64,000 bases of DNA from an uncultured Alphaproteobacteria bacterium (GTDB lineage: Bacteria; Pseudomonadota; Alphaproteobacteria; HIMB59; GCA-002718135), in NCBI GenBank assembly GCA_902628645.1, contig CACONS010000004.1, forward strand, positions 17,301 to 81,300, read 5' to 3'. Positions 44,247-53,047 of this stretch are shown piece by piece (position 1 is the first letter of the stretch; each line of letters opens with the position of its first letter). The position numbers and the translations under genes are program-made. Under the pieces are notes generated by a model. The model was not told the DNA's origin. It ran no database searches and saw nothing but the letters and a program-made list of their open reading frames with translations.

Positions 44247-45176
44247 ATGACAAATAATAAATCAAATGATCTAAATGGTGTAATGCCAGCAATGATTACA
44301 TCATTTAATAAAGATGAGACTATTAATAAAGATGGATTGAAAAAAGTTATAAATCATCTCATCTCTGAAAATGTTAACGGTTTGTACATAACAGGTAGCA
44401 CAGGTGAAACATTTCTAATGTCGCCTGATGAAAAAAAAGAGGTCATTAATATAGTTGTTGAGGAAGTTAACGGTCAAATTCCAGTAATTGCGCACATTGG
44501 ATCTATAGGAACAAAACTAACAACTGATTTAGCTAAATTTGCAACAAGCGCAGGTGTTGACGCTTTGTCAGCCCTTCCTCCATTCTACTATAACTTTTCT
44601 AGTGAAGAAATATTTAGTTTTTATTCTGACATAGCTGCATCATCTGATTTACCTATTATTATATATAATATCAGTCATGCTAATTTGATGGATATTGAAA
44701 TGCTTAAACGTTTAGCTGCAATTGAAAACATTATGGGGGTTAAATACACCGCAGCTACTCATTTTAATTTTGAAAAAATTAAAAAAGAAATTGGAACTTA
44801 TTTTAAAATTTATTCAGGTATGGATGAAATGGCTATTTCAGGTCTAATATCGGGTGCAGATGGAATGATTGGTTCATTTTATAATTTAATGCCTGAAATG
44901 TTTGTTGGTATATTTGAAAATATAAAAAACGGAAATATTTCTGAAGCAAAAAAAATACAAAACAAAGTTAATATAATAATTTTATATGCTCTTAAAAAAT
45001 CAGGATATCCTTTTATAAAAATGGGATTAAAATGGTTGGGAATTGACTCTGGCTATGTAAGGAAACCATTTGCTAGTTTGGTGGATAAAGAAATAGAAAG
45101 TGAAATAAAAAATGATTTAAAGAAATTGTCATCTGAAAATGATCTTTCAGATATAAAATTTCTAGAAGCATTATAA
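44247..45176 (+). CDS. nanA: N-acetylneuraminate lyase-like aldolase (DapA/NanA family)
   Basis: Class I aldolase of the dihydrodipicolinate synthase/NAL family, 309 aa. In this place it would split N-acetylneuraminate into pyruvate and N-acetylmannosamine. Pyruvate-site motif YITGSTGETFLMSPDEK, catalytic Tyr in IIIYNISHANL, and Schiff-base Lys in IMGVKYTAATHFNFEK, where the FNFE stretch resembles NAL more than DapA. Directly follows the importer ATPase gene (no gap) and precedes nanE and nanK, which supports NanA over DapA. Substrate not proven from sequence. Confidence 0.85.
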   Translation: MTNNKSNDLNGVMPAMITSFNKDETINKDGLKKVINHLISENVNGLYITGSTGETFLMSPDEKKEVINIVVEEVNGQIPVIAHIGSIGTKLTTDLAKFATSAGVDALSALPPFYYNFSSEEIFSFYSDIAASSDLPIIIYNISHANLMDIEMLKRLAAIENIMGVKYTAATHFNFEKIKKEIGTYFKIYSGMDEMAISGLISGADGMIGSFYNLMPEMFVGIFENIKNGNISEAKKIQNKVNIIILYALKKSGYPFIKMGLKWLGIDSGYVRKPFASLVDKEIESEIKNDLKKLSSENDLSDIKFLEAL

Positions 45177-45184
45177 TTTTAGAC

Positions 45185-45856
45185 GTGAAAAGTAAAATTT
45201 TACAGAAATTAAAAAATAAAATTATTGTTTCCTGTCAGCCTAATGAAGGAAGCCCTCAGAACAAAACTGATATTATTGTCTCAATGGCACAAACTGCAAT
45301 TCAAGGTGGTTGTGGAGGTGTGCGTATTGAGGGAGAAAAAAATATACGGGCTGTAAAAGGAAAAATTTCTGTTCCCATAATTGGGATAATAAAAAATGAC
45401 CTGAAAGATTCAAAAGTTAGAATTACTCCACTTCTAAAAGATGTAGATAAAGTTATTAAAAGTGGTGCAGATATTATTGCATTTGATGCTACTAAAAGGA
45501 AAAGACCTTTTTCAACAAAAGAAATCATTTCTAAAATTAAAAAAGCTAATAGGCTAGCGATGGCTGATTGTTCAAACCTAGATGATGCTAAAAATGCTGT
45601 TTTAGAAGGTGTAGATATAATTGGAACAACGCTTGCAGGCTATGTTGGTAAACAAGCTAAAGATACAGATGAACCTGATTTTAAATTAGTAAAACAATTT
45701 AGAAAACTCAATTGTTTTGTAATGGCAGAAGGTCGTTATAATAGTCCTAAACTTGCAAAAAAGGCTATGTTAGCAGGGGCTGATGCGGTGACAGTAGGTA
45801 GTGCAATTACGCGTATCGATAATATCACTAGTTGGTTCGTAAAAGAAATTACTTAA
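45185..45856 (+). CDS. nanE: N-acetylmannosamine-6-phosphate 2-epimerase
   Basis: TIM-barrel epimerase of 223 aa that converts ManNAc-6-P to GlcNAc-6-P. Typical motifs: VSCQPNEGSPQNKTDIIVSM, GGCGGVRIEGEKNIRAVK, PIIGIIKNDLKDSKVRITP with the catalytic Lys, ADIIAFDATKRKRP, LAMADCSNLDDAKNA, GTTLAGYVG, and VMAEGRYNSPKLAKKAM. Start is GTG at 45185, 8 nt after nanA. This is the strongest single marker that the cluster handles sialic acid or N-acetylmannosamine. Confidence 0.94.
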   Translation: MKSKILQKLKNKIIVSCQPNEGSPQNKTDIIVSMAQTAIQGGCGGVRIEGEKNIRAVKGKISVPIIGIIKNDLKDSKVRITPLLKDVDKVIKSGADIIAFDATKRKRPFSTKEIISKIKKANRLAMADCSNLDDAKNAVLEGVDIIGTTLAGYVGKQAKDTDEPDFKLVKQFRKLNCFVMAEGRYNSPKLAKKAMLAGADAVTVGSAITRIDNITSWFVKEIT

Positions 45857-45859
45857 TAA

Positions 45860-46741
45860 ATGCTTAAAAAGGTTTTTAATAAATCTGGTATAGCCATTGA
45901 TTTTGGAGCAACTAAAATATCATCATCTGAAATTGTAAAAGGAAAATTTAAAAAAAATATTGATGAACCAACTTCAATAAAAAAAATGGGAGATCAATAC
46001 ATTCAACAAATTGAAAGAAATATAAAAAACTTAAATGTATTAAAATCAAAAAAGATAGGTATTGCTATTACAGGTAGAGTCGATCAATTTGGAAATTGGT
46101 ATCCAGTAAATAAAGAAAATTTAGGAACTTTCAAAATACCTCTTAAAAAGCTTATAGAAAAAAAATTTAATGTACCTACTACAATAATGAATGATGCTAC
46201 TGCTGCAGCTTTTGGTGAGGCGATTTATGGAAAAGGTTATGCATACAAACGTGTAGGATATATTACAATTTCAAGTGGTGTTGGAGTGGGTATAATTTTT
46301 GATAAAAAACCTCTTCTTTCTGAAAATGGATTAGCAGGACATTTAGGATTTACAACCTCAACACTGGCAAAAACAAAATGTGGGAGTGGGAGAATTGGAA
46401 CTTTTGAAAGTATAGCTTCTGGTAAAGCTATGAGTAAAATAGCAAAACATAATGGTCATAAAAATATTACTGCTAAAGAAATTTTTAAACTTGGTTTAGA
46501 TAATAAAAAATGGGCTAAAGAAATAATTAATTTATCTGCAAAATCTATCTCAGAGTTGTGTGCCAATATGAAAGCTATTTTTGATGTAGATATTATTATT
46601 CTTGGTGGAAGTATTGGAATGGCAAAAGGTTATGTTGAACTTGTTAAAAAAAATTTGATGAAAGAACCTAAATTATTTCATGTAAGAGTAGTGAAATCAT
46701 CACTTGGTGTAAAAGCAGCAAAAATGGGTGTTTTGCAATAA
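45860..46741 (+). CDS. nanK: ROK-family N-acetylmannosamine kinase-like protein
   Basis: Sugar kinase of 293 aa in the ROK family, expected to phosphorylate N-acetylmannosamine for NanE. ATP site IAIDFGATKISS, catalytic Asp in TTIMNDATAAAFGEA, phosphate loop ISSGVGVGIIF, and substrate EXGH-like NGLAGHLGF. The ROK zinc motif (GH...CxCGxxGCxE) is degenerate: KCGSGRIGTFES keeps only one Cys, so the zinc site is probably missing. Lies 3 nt after nanE in the same operon. Kinase function likely; the ligand rests on context. Confidence 0.87.
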   Translation: MLKKVFNKSGIAIDFGATKISSSEIVKGKFKKNIDEPTSIKKMGDQYIQQIERNIKNLNVLKSKKIGIAITGRVDQFGNWYPVNKENLGTFKIPLKKLIEKKFNVPTTIMNDATAAAFGEAIYGKGYAYKRVGYITISSGVGVGIIFDKKPLLSENGLAGHLGFTTSTLAKTKCGSGRIGTFESIASGKAMSKIAKHNGHKNITAKEIFKLGLDNKKWAKEIINLSAKSISELCANMKAIFDVDIIILGGSIGMAKGYVELVKKNLMKEPKLFHVRVVKSSLGVKAAKMGVLQ

Positions 46742-46791
46742 AGTCAAGAAACTGATTGTGCTTTTAATGAAAATTGCATAGGTTAATAAAA

Positions 46792-48093
46792 ATGGGCAAA
46801 GGACAAAAATTATATTCAAAAGCAAAGAAAATTGTTGCTGGTGGTAACATGCTTTTATCAAAGAGACCTGAAATGTTTTTACCTGAACATTGGCCGGCTT
46901 ATTTTAATAAAACAAAAGGTTGCGAAGTTTGGGATCTTGATGGAAATAAATATATAGATACCTTAATGATGCCAGGAACTAATTCTCTTGGCTATAGTCA
47001 TCCAGAAGTTGATGAAGCTGTCAAAGAAACAGTCGGGAATGGAAATATGTCTTCTCTTAATGCCCCGGAAGAAGTTGAGCTTACTGAAAGATTAGTTGAG
47101 CTACATCCTTGGGCTGATATGGCTAGATTTGCAAGATCTGGAGGTGAAGCTAATTCAGTCGCCATTCGTCTTTCAAGAGCTGCATCTGGAAGAGATAATG
47201 TAGCATTTTGCGGATATCATGGCTGGCATGATTGGTACTTAGCTTCAAATTTATCTGACTCAAAAGGGTTAGATGGTCACCTACTACCTGGTTTAGATCC
47301 TCATGGTGTACCTCAAAATCTAAAAGGAAGTGTATATCCTTTTGAATATAATAATTTTGATAAACTAGAACACTTAGTCAAAACTAAAAATATTGGCGTT
47401 ATCAAAATGGAAGTTTACCGAAACAAAGAACCAGAAAATAATTTTTTACAACGCGTCAGAACATTAGCAAATGATAATAATATTGTTTTAGTTTTTGATG
47501 AATGTACTTCAGGATTTAGAAAAAATTACGGTGGCTTACATATGCTTTATGATGTTGAGCCAGATGTCGCAATGTTTGGAAAGGCTCTTGGAAATGGATA
47601 TGCTGTGACTGCAGTCCTTGGTAAAAGAGAGGTAATGCAAGCAGCAGAAAAATCTTTTATAAGTAGTACCTTTTGGACTGAACGAATTGGATCTAGTGCT
47701 GGTCTTGCGACACTTAAAGTTATGGATAAAGAAAAGTCATGGGAAAAAATTACAAAAATTGGTGAATACGTCAATAGTGAGTGGACGAATTTGTCTAAAG
47801 AATTTGATCTTCCTATTACTATTAGTGGATTAGCGGCACTAACAACATTTTCATTTAAAAGTGAAAATGCATTGGCATATAAAACATTTATTACTCAAGA
47901 GATGCTTAAAAAAGGTTATCTTGCTGCTACTGCAGTCTATGTTTGTACTGCACACACAAAAGACATTATTGATGGTTACATTGAAAATATACGTCCCATC
48001 TTTCAAACGATAAAAGAGTGTGAGGATGGAAGAGATATTATGGACTTATTAGAAGGCCCTATTGCACATAATGGTTTTAAACGATTAAACTAA
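46792..48093 (+). CDS. Class III PLP aminotransferase (GSA-aminomutase-like)
   Basis: Class III aminotransferase or aminomutase of 433 aa, related to glutamate-1-semialdehyde aminomutase (HemL) but with a different substrate pocket. ARSGGEANSVAIRLSRAASG, CGYHGWHDWY, LVFDECTSGFRKNYGGLH with the PLP-binding Asp, and VAMFGKALGNGYAVTAVLG with the Schiff-base Lys. ATG 46792 is preferred; a TTG at 46774 is an alternative. Similar proteins in sugar clusters transfer amino groups to keto sugars or act on amino sugars. Its stop shares CTAA with the convergent MlrC gene. Confidence 0.82.
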   Translation: MGKGQKLYSKAKKIVAGGNMLLSKRPEMFLPEHWPAYFNKTKGCEVWDLDGNKYIDTLMMPGTNSLGYSHPEVDEAVKETVGNGNMSSLNAPEEVELTERLVELHPWADMARFARSGGEANSVAIRLSRAASGRDNVAFCGYHGWHDWYLASNLSDSKGLDGHLLPGLDPHGVPQNLKGSVYPFEYNNFDKLEHLVKTKNIGVIKMEVYRNKEPENNFLQRVRTLANDNNIVLVFDECTSGFRKNYGGLHMLYDVEPDVAMFGKALGNGYAVTAVLGKREVMQAAEKSFISSTFWTERIGSSAGLATLKVMDKEKSWEKITKIGEYVNSEWTNLSKEFDLPITISGLAALTTFSFKSENALAYKTFITQEMLKKGYLAATAVYVCTAHTKDIIDGYIENIRPIFQTIKECEDGRDIMDLLEGPIAHNGFKRLN

Positions 48094-49577
48094 TCTAAAG
48101 ATATAATTTTGTTGCCAATTTTTTTAAAAGGTAATCTTTTTAAATTACTTGTACAAAGACCTTGGCTATCAATATAAAAACTTTGAGAGGCAATTGGATC
48201 ATATGCGTCTTTATGAGAAACAGCTGCTTTTATTATTATTAGTTTTGCATCTCTTGGATTAATACCTTGCGAAGTTAGTTGACCTAAATCCATTGGTGGT
48301 GTTTTAATTGATGTTAACAATAACGTTAATTGATCATTCTTTAACACAGCTGAAGGGCCCATGTTAATTTTTGTTCCCATCATTGAAGCTAGGTGGGATT
48401 GTTTATTTTCAAGCTCAAATGTTCCATCAGAAATTCTTTCTAAATTTGCTTTAATAAAAATAGGCTTGCCATGAAATTCATCAAATTTTGCACCAATTTG
48501 TAATTTAATTTCATTATTTATTTGAGCTTTATGACAGGCATCTGCAGCTTCTGGATCATTAATTATAGCAATAATTCCAGTATGATTTGTTTGTAATAAA
48601 CGTTCTAATAAATCAGTAGCATCTCCTGGTGTTCCACCACCAATATTATCAGCTGGCTCAATTAATAATATTGGTTTTTTAATTTCTGTAATATTATCAA
48701 TTACTTTTAAAGCTTCATCGAGTAAATTTTCTTTTGGATAACCATCTTTAATTTTTGCTTCAAGTATATTTGCTAAATCTTCAAGGTATTTTTTTGCATT
48801 ACTAATATTTCCTCTAGTACAGCAATTTATACTAAAACCACATTCTGGAATATCTGCATATGAATATCCTGCCATAACGTTAATACAAATGATCTCTGGA
48901 TCTTTTTTCTCTATTTTTGATGCCTCCTCTAAAATTGTTTTCATCGGATCATTTGCTGTGCCAACACCAGTTGGGGGTAAAATATATTTTGTCTCTAAGT
49001 GTATTTGTTGCACATTAGGATCTAGAAAAAGGTCATTTAAAATTGATGCAGCTTTTACCGCTGTTTCTCTAGAATCACTATGAGGGTTTTTTCTATATGC
49101 ATAAACACACGTACTATACTTAATCATATTTTCTGAAACATTTGCGTGTAAATCTAAAACTCCCACAATAGGAATAGAAATGTTTTCTTTCGATAAAAAA
49201 ATTTGAATTTCTTTGAGAAAATCTCCCTCAAAATCATCATGGTTAGTACTTACCATAGCGCCATGTAAAATTAAGAAAATAGCATCTATATTGTGACAAG
49301 AAACTTTTAATTTTTCGAAGAAATTTTTTTTAAAATAATTTTCTGATTCTTCATCAACTGTGCCTGAGGGTCTGGCTGACATTTGAATTCCTGGAATAAT
49401 ATTCCAATTTTGATGAGAAGCGTATTCTAAAAAACCATCTGTTGGAGATCCATTACCATTGTTTTCATTAATTATTTCTTCATCATGGAAAATAATAAAG
49501 TCTTTTAAGGTAGTTGGTTCACCTAAAAATGTATGTGTTTCATGATATATACCTGATAGAAAAATATTTTTAGACAT
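48090..49577 (-). CDS. M81 family (MlrC-like) metallohydrolase
   Basis: Protein of 495 aa matching the M81/MlrC family, named for the third enzyme of microcystin breakdown, in which the zinc site is in the N-terminal domain. Motifs: LSGIYHETHTFLGEPT, SARPSGTVDEES, FLILHGAMVSTNHDDFEGDFL, GVLDLHANVSENMI, YRKNPHSDSRETAV and LIEPADNIGGGTPGDATDLL. Many members have other amide or N-acyl substrates. It is the last gene of a five-gene minus-strand operon (PhyH, PhyH, aminotransferase IV, DapA-family, MlrC) and overlaps its upstream neighbour by 8 nt. Confidence 0.88.
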   Translation of the reverse strand: MSKNIFLSGIYHETHTFLGEPTTLKDFIIFHDEEIINENNGNGSPTDGFLEYASHQNWNIIPGIQMSARPSGTVDEESENYFKKNFFEKLKVSCHNIDAIFLILHGAMVSTNHDDFEGDFLKEIQIFLSKENISIPIVGVLDLHANVSENMIKYSTCVYAYRKNPHSDSRETAVKAASILNDLFLDPNVQQIHLETKYILPPTGVGTANDPMKTILEEASKIEKKDPEIICINVMAGYSYADIPECGFSINCCTRGNISNAKKYLEDLANILEAKIKDGYPKENLLDEALKVIDNITEIKKPILLIEPADNIGGGTPGDATDLLERLLQTNHTGIIAIINDPEAADACHKAQINNEIKLQIGAKFDEFHGKPIFIKANLERISDGTFELENKQSHLASMMGTKINMGPSAVLKNDQLTLLLTSIKTPPMDLGQLTSQGINPRDAKLIIIKAAVSHKDAYDPIASQSFYIDSQGLCTSNLKRLPFKKIGNKIISLD

Positions 49578-50487
49578 TAAGTATTTCTTCTAATTCATTA
49601 TTTGCATGTATTTTTATTTTTTTTACGTCTTCTGCAGTTGCTCCATCATAAGGCCATAGAACTTTTTCTGATACCGGTCCCCATCCACCAACAGAAGCAA
49701 GTAATTTATCTAAGCCCGTATTTGATAGTTTATTAGCAAAGGGTAAAATATATTGTTTCATAAAGTTTAAGACTTTTGCTTCTAGTTCTTTTGCTTTTTC
49801 ATAATCATTCTCGATTAAATCCCAAATTTTAACAGCACCATTTGGACTTAAACATGCAACATTGGAATAGGATCCATTTGCTCCTAAAGGCTTTCCATAT
49901 ACAACCGTATGTCCAGGCACAAATACAGAGAAATCATCTAATAATTTTCTTCTTTGTGAGTACCATTGCTCATCACCCCCAGCACATTTAATTCCTACAA
50001 GATTTTGAACTGATTGTTTTAATAAACAAATCTCTTCAAGAGAAAGCAGGACTTTTGCATGAGGAGGATTGTACAAAATCATATAAATATCCTCAACCAC
50101 CTCTTGCATTCCTAAAATAAAATTCTTTGACTCGTTAAAAGTTGGTGGCCACCAATCTGGTAAGGTAATTTGAAATCCATTTGGTTTTAAACTTACCATT
50201 CGCTTTGCTCTTTCTTGGCAAACTCTTGGATTAGTGTGACTTAAACCAAGTTGAAATTTTTTTTTCTTTTTTAATGCAATAGTTGAAACTATTTCTGATA
50301 ATTTATCAAATTCTTGCTCTGTTTGATTATGACATTCTGCAGCGGTACCATTTGTATAAATACCAGAAACTTTTGTATCACATAAAATATGAATCTGTTC
50401 TTCAAATGCAACCCAGTCAATTTGATTATTATTTATTGGTAAAAGAATAGTTCCCCAAATTCCATTTGGTTTCTCTCGTTGTTTCAT
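49570..50487 (-). CDS. DapA/NanA-family aldolase, second copy
   Basis: Dihydrodipicolinate synthase-family aldolase of 305 aa, different from the nanA-like gene. Pyruvate motif GIYTNGTAAECHNQTEQEF (GTAAEC instead of GSTGE), catalytic Tyr in ILYNPPHAKVLL, and Schiff-base Lys in VGIKCAGGDEQW. The changed pyruvate loop suggests a different oxo-acid substrate. Lies between MlrC (8-nt overlap) and the class IV aminotransferase (1-nt gap), so it works with them, probably in breakdown of an N-containing acid. Confidence 0.82.
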   Translation of the reverse strand: MKQREKPNGIWGTILLPINNNQIDWVAFEEQIHILCDTKVSGIYTNGTAAECHNQTEQEFDKLSEIVSTIALKKKKKFQLGLSHTNPRVCQERAKRMVSLKPNGFQITLPDWWPPTFNESKNFILGMQEVVEDIYMILYNPPHAKVLLSLEEICLLKQSVQNLVGIKCAGGDEQWYSQRRKLLDDFSVFVPGHTVVYGKPLGANGSYSNVACLSPNGAVKIWDLIENDYEKAKELEAKVLNFMKQYILPFANKLSNTGLDKLLASVGGWGPVSEKVLWPYDGATAEDVKKIKIHANNELEEILNV

Positions 50488-50488
50488 T

Positions 50489-51409
50489 TTAATGTTTATG
50501 TAATTGATCTTCTGCTTGCTTAATAATATCTACGCCCACTCTATCGCTCCATCCTTGAATCAATTTCTTTGTTACTGGACCAACATTTCCATCAGCAATT
50601 GGCATTCCATTAAACTTCGTTGCAGGCATTATTGAATATGGAGTACTAGTAATAAACATTTCATCAGAAGTTGCTAAATCATAAGATTGAATAACAGCTT
50701 CAATGACTTCAATGTCTAAAGATCGAGCTATCTCCATGGTTGAATTTCTTGTAAGCCCCTCCAAACAATTAGCAGTGGTTGGTGTAATTAACTTTCCATC
50801 TTTGATCATAAATATATTACCACCTTTATTTTCTGCAACATTTCCATGAATATCAAGAATGACACTTTGCGCATCAGGATCAACTAATTTAGCTTCAATT
50901 TCAGCTAAAGTGTAAAATAGGCGACTTCTATTTTTAATTCTTGCATCTAAAGATTGTGAAGGCACCATTCTAGTAGGAGGAGTTACAGCATGACAACCTT
51001 TTCTATAAAAAGGAGCCCATGAAACAAGGTTCATGGGTTGAGTGTAAATCATGACAGTTGGTTTAGAGACTTGCAAAGCTGGATTGCCTCCAGTGATTGA
51101 ATGTCCTCGAGAAATATTATGCACAAGCCAACAATCCTCATTAGGCTTGTAATCATCTTTGTTAATTTCTAATAATTCAAGACTGACCTTTTTCATTTCC
51201 TCAATTGTCATTTGAGGGTCAATACGTGTTAATTTGAATGATTTATATAACCTTTCTAAATGCTCATCTAATTTGAATGGTTTGAAATTAAATGTTCTAG
51301 TAGATTCAGTAACTGTATCACCTAATAGTACTGCGCTATCAAATATTGAAATTTTAGCATCTACTTCTGGCACAATCTCACCAGAAATATAAACTTTTCT
51401 ATTGTTCAT
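50489..51409 (-). CDS. Class IV PLP aminotransferase (BCAT / D-amino acid transaminase type)
   Basis: Fold-type IV aminotransferase of 306 aa. VYISGEIVPEVDAKISIFD start, PLP-Lys in LDARIKNRSRLFYTLAE, VILDIHGNVAENKGGNIFMI, CLEGLTRNSTMEIARSLDIE, and SYDLATSDEMFITSTPYSI. These are shared by branched-chain and D-amino acid transaminases; which is not clear. Co-transcribed with the second DapA-family aldolase and two PhyH enzymes, so a catabolic rather than valine-synthesis role is likely. Confidence 0.88.
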   Translation of the reverse strand: MNNRKVYISGEIVPEVDAKISIFDSAVLLGDTVTESTRTFNFKPFKLDEHLERLYKSFKLTRIDPQMTIEEMKKVSLELLEINKDDYKPNEDCWLVHNISRGHSITGGNPALQVSKPTVMIYTQPMNLVSWAPFYRKGCHAVTPPTRMVPSQSLDARIKNRSRLFYTLAEIEAKLVDPDAQSVILDIHGNVAENKGGNIFMIKDGKLITPTTANCLEGLTRNSTMEIARSLDIEVIEAVIQSYDLATSDEMFITSTPYSIMPATKFNGMPIADGNVGPVTKKLIQGWSDRVGVDIIKQAEDQLHKH

Positions 51410-51410
51410 T

Positions 51411-52190
51411 TTATAATTTGTTTTTTGATTTTAATTCTGCTTTTAATTGTTCTTGTTCCATTTTCTCTTTCTGCTTGTCGTGTTTTGCAGAAACACCATG
51501 ATAAACAAAACCAAAAGCTCTTCGTGATCTAGTTTTGGATTTATTGGGATCAGCAAAATGAATAATTTTTGCATGGTGCATTAAAAACATTCCAGCTTTA
51601 CCTTCAAACTTTACAGTATTTTTTTTGTCCTCTTCAGTTCCAAAATCAGTAACCCCCTTTGAAAAACCTAAAATTTCTGATTTGCCATGTGGTCTGTATC
51701 CTTCCATTTTGTGAGAGCCTCTTACATAGTGGATACATCCATTTTCATCATCTACATCTTCTAAAGCAAGCCATCCGGTTACTGCCTTATCATTATCTAA
51801 ATTAAAATAATAACCATCTTGATGCGGAGGAGTTGGATTACTTTTACCAGGAGGTTTATTAAAGTATTCCATTGCTCTAGGTATAACATCTTCACCTAAA
51901 GCGTTCGCAGCTAATTCTTTTATTTTACTATTGTGAAATAGATCATGAAAGAAAGCATCGTATTCTTCCAGCTTTTGCATTTGCATTAAAGTATCTTTGT
52001 TTTCTTTATCAACGTAATACACTTCCCCTTCTTTCATTTTAGGAACACAGTCTTTTATGTATCTATCAAATTCTTTGTTAATAAGTTCCATATCAGACTT
52101 CGAGAAAAGTTCGGGAATATGATTATAACCATTCTCATCATAAATGTTTTTTAAATTACCTAAGTCGGGTATGTTGCTATTAAAATTCAT
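51411..52190 (-). CDS. PhyH-family Fe(II)/2-oxoglutarate dioxygenase, copy 2
   Basis: Phytanoyl-CoA-dioxygenase-like oxygenase of 259 aa. Iron ligands HxD in NPTPPHQDGYYFNL and the distal His in HHAKIIHFADPNKSKTRSRR, with the Arg for 2-oxoglutarate just after; substrate-side ENGCIHYVRGSHK. About half of the residues match the adjacent copy at 52187-52951, so they arose by tandem duplication; their ends overlap by 4 nt (ATGA). Substrate unknown; marine homologs act on varied small acids, amines and phosphonates. Confidence 0.85.
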   Translation of the reverse strand: MNFNSNIPDLGNLKNIYDENGYNHIPELFSKSDMELINKEFDRYIKDCVPKMKEGEVYYVDKENKDTLMQMQKLEEYDAFFHDLFHNSKIKELAANALGEDVIPRAMEYFNKPPGKSNPTPPHQDGYYFNLDNDKAVTGWLALEDVDDENGCIHYVRGSHKMEGYRPHGKSEILGFSKGVTDFGTEEDKKNTVKFEGKAGMFLMHHAKIIHFADPNKSKTRSRRAFGFVYHGVSAKHDKQKEKMEQEQLKAELKSKNKL

Positions 52191-52951
52191 ATTAAATTTT
52201 TCTCTTTCATTTCTTTTTTTAACTTTTCTTGATAAGCATCATGCGCCTCTTGATTAATTTCAGCACTTTCACCGTAATAAATAAAACCTAATGCTTTTCT
52301 AGTTCTTGTTCGCGATTTATTACCTTCTGCCCAATGAATTGTTTTGGCGTTATGGATTAAAAAAGTTCCAGGTTCACCAGGAAATGAAACAGTATTTTTT
52401 TTATCATTATCATTTCCAAAATCCGTAATACCTTGAGAAAATCCTAAAACATTTGATCTTCCATGTGGTCTATATTCTGATTTATGAGAACCTCTTACAT
52501 AATGAATACATCCATTTTCTTCATCAACTTTTTCAAGTGCTAACCAACAAGTAACGGCATTATGTTTTTTTAACATAAAGTAATAACCATCTTGGTGTGG
52601 TGGAGTTGGTTTTCCTATCCCTGGTGGTTTATTGAAAAATTGTAAATTTTGTGGCTCAGCTTTTTCACGCAAAACTATTTCGGCAACTTCCCTTATCGAT
52701 GAATTTTCAATTAAATCTTTAAAATAATCATCGTACGTATACATTTGTTGAAGTTGTTTAATAGTACTTTTGTCATCTTTGTTTTCATAGAAAACATGGT
52801 GATCAGGTACGGTAGGCGCAACTTCTTTTATATATCTAGTCAATTCTATTTTTATCTCTTCAATTTTATTATCTGAAAATAATGGATTAATAGCAATATA
52901 ACCATTCTCATCAAAATGAGATTGAAGGTCTGTATTATTAAAATCTGACAT
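52187..52951 (-). CDS. PhyH-family Fe(II)/2-oxoglutarate dioxygenase, copy 1
   Basis: First gene of the five-gene minus-strand operon, 254 aa. Iron ligands in KPTPPHQDGYYFML (HxD) and the distal His in HNAKTIHWAEGNKSRTRTRK; conserved ENGCIHYVRGSHKSEYRPHG shared almost exactly with the neighbouring copy. Divergent from the PanB-like pair, with 96 nt between starts that must hold both promoters. Cytoplasmic, no signal peptide. Confidence 0.85.
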   Translation of the reverse strand: MSDFNNTDLQSHFDENGYIAINPLFSDNKIEEIKIELTRYIKEVAPTVPDHHVFYENKDDKSTIKQLQQMYTYDDYFKDLIENSSIREVAEIVLREKAEPQNLQFFNKPPGIGKPTPPHQDGYYFMLKKHNAVTCWLALEKVDEENGCIHYVRGSHKSEYRPHGRSNVLGFSQGITDFGNDNDKKNTVSFPGEPGTFLIHNAKTIHWAEGNKSRTRTRKALGFIYYGESAEINQEAHDAYQEKLKKEMKEKNLI

Positions 52952-53047
52952 AATTTTCTGAAATTATGGTAACTTAAATTAAGAAGATATCTAGTAAAAT
53001 TTAATAATATACCCTATTTTCTCAATTTAATTATAACTTATTAGAGA

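Noticed and set aside
46792..48093. hemL (glutamate-1-semialdehyde aminomutase)
   Set aside because: Fold and PLP motifs fit the wider family, but sequence around the substrate site and the catabolic context do not support tetrapyrrole synthesis.
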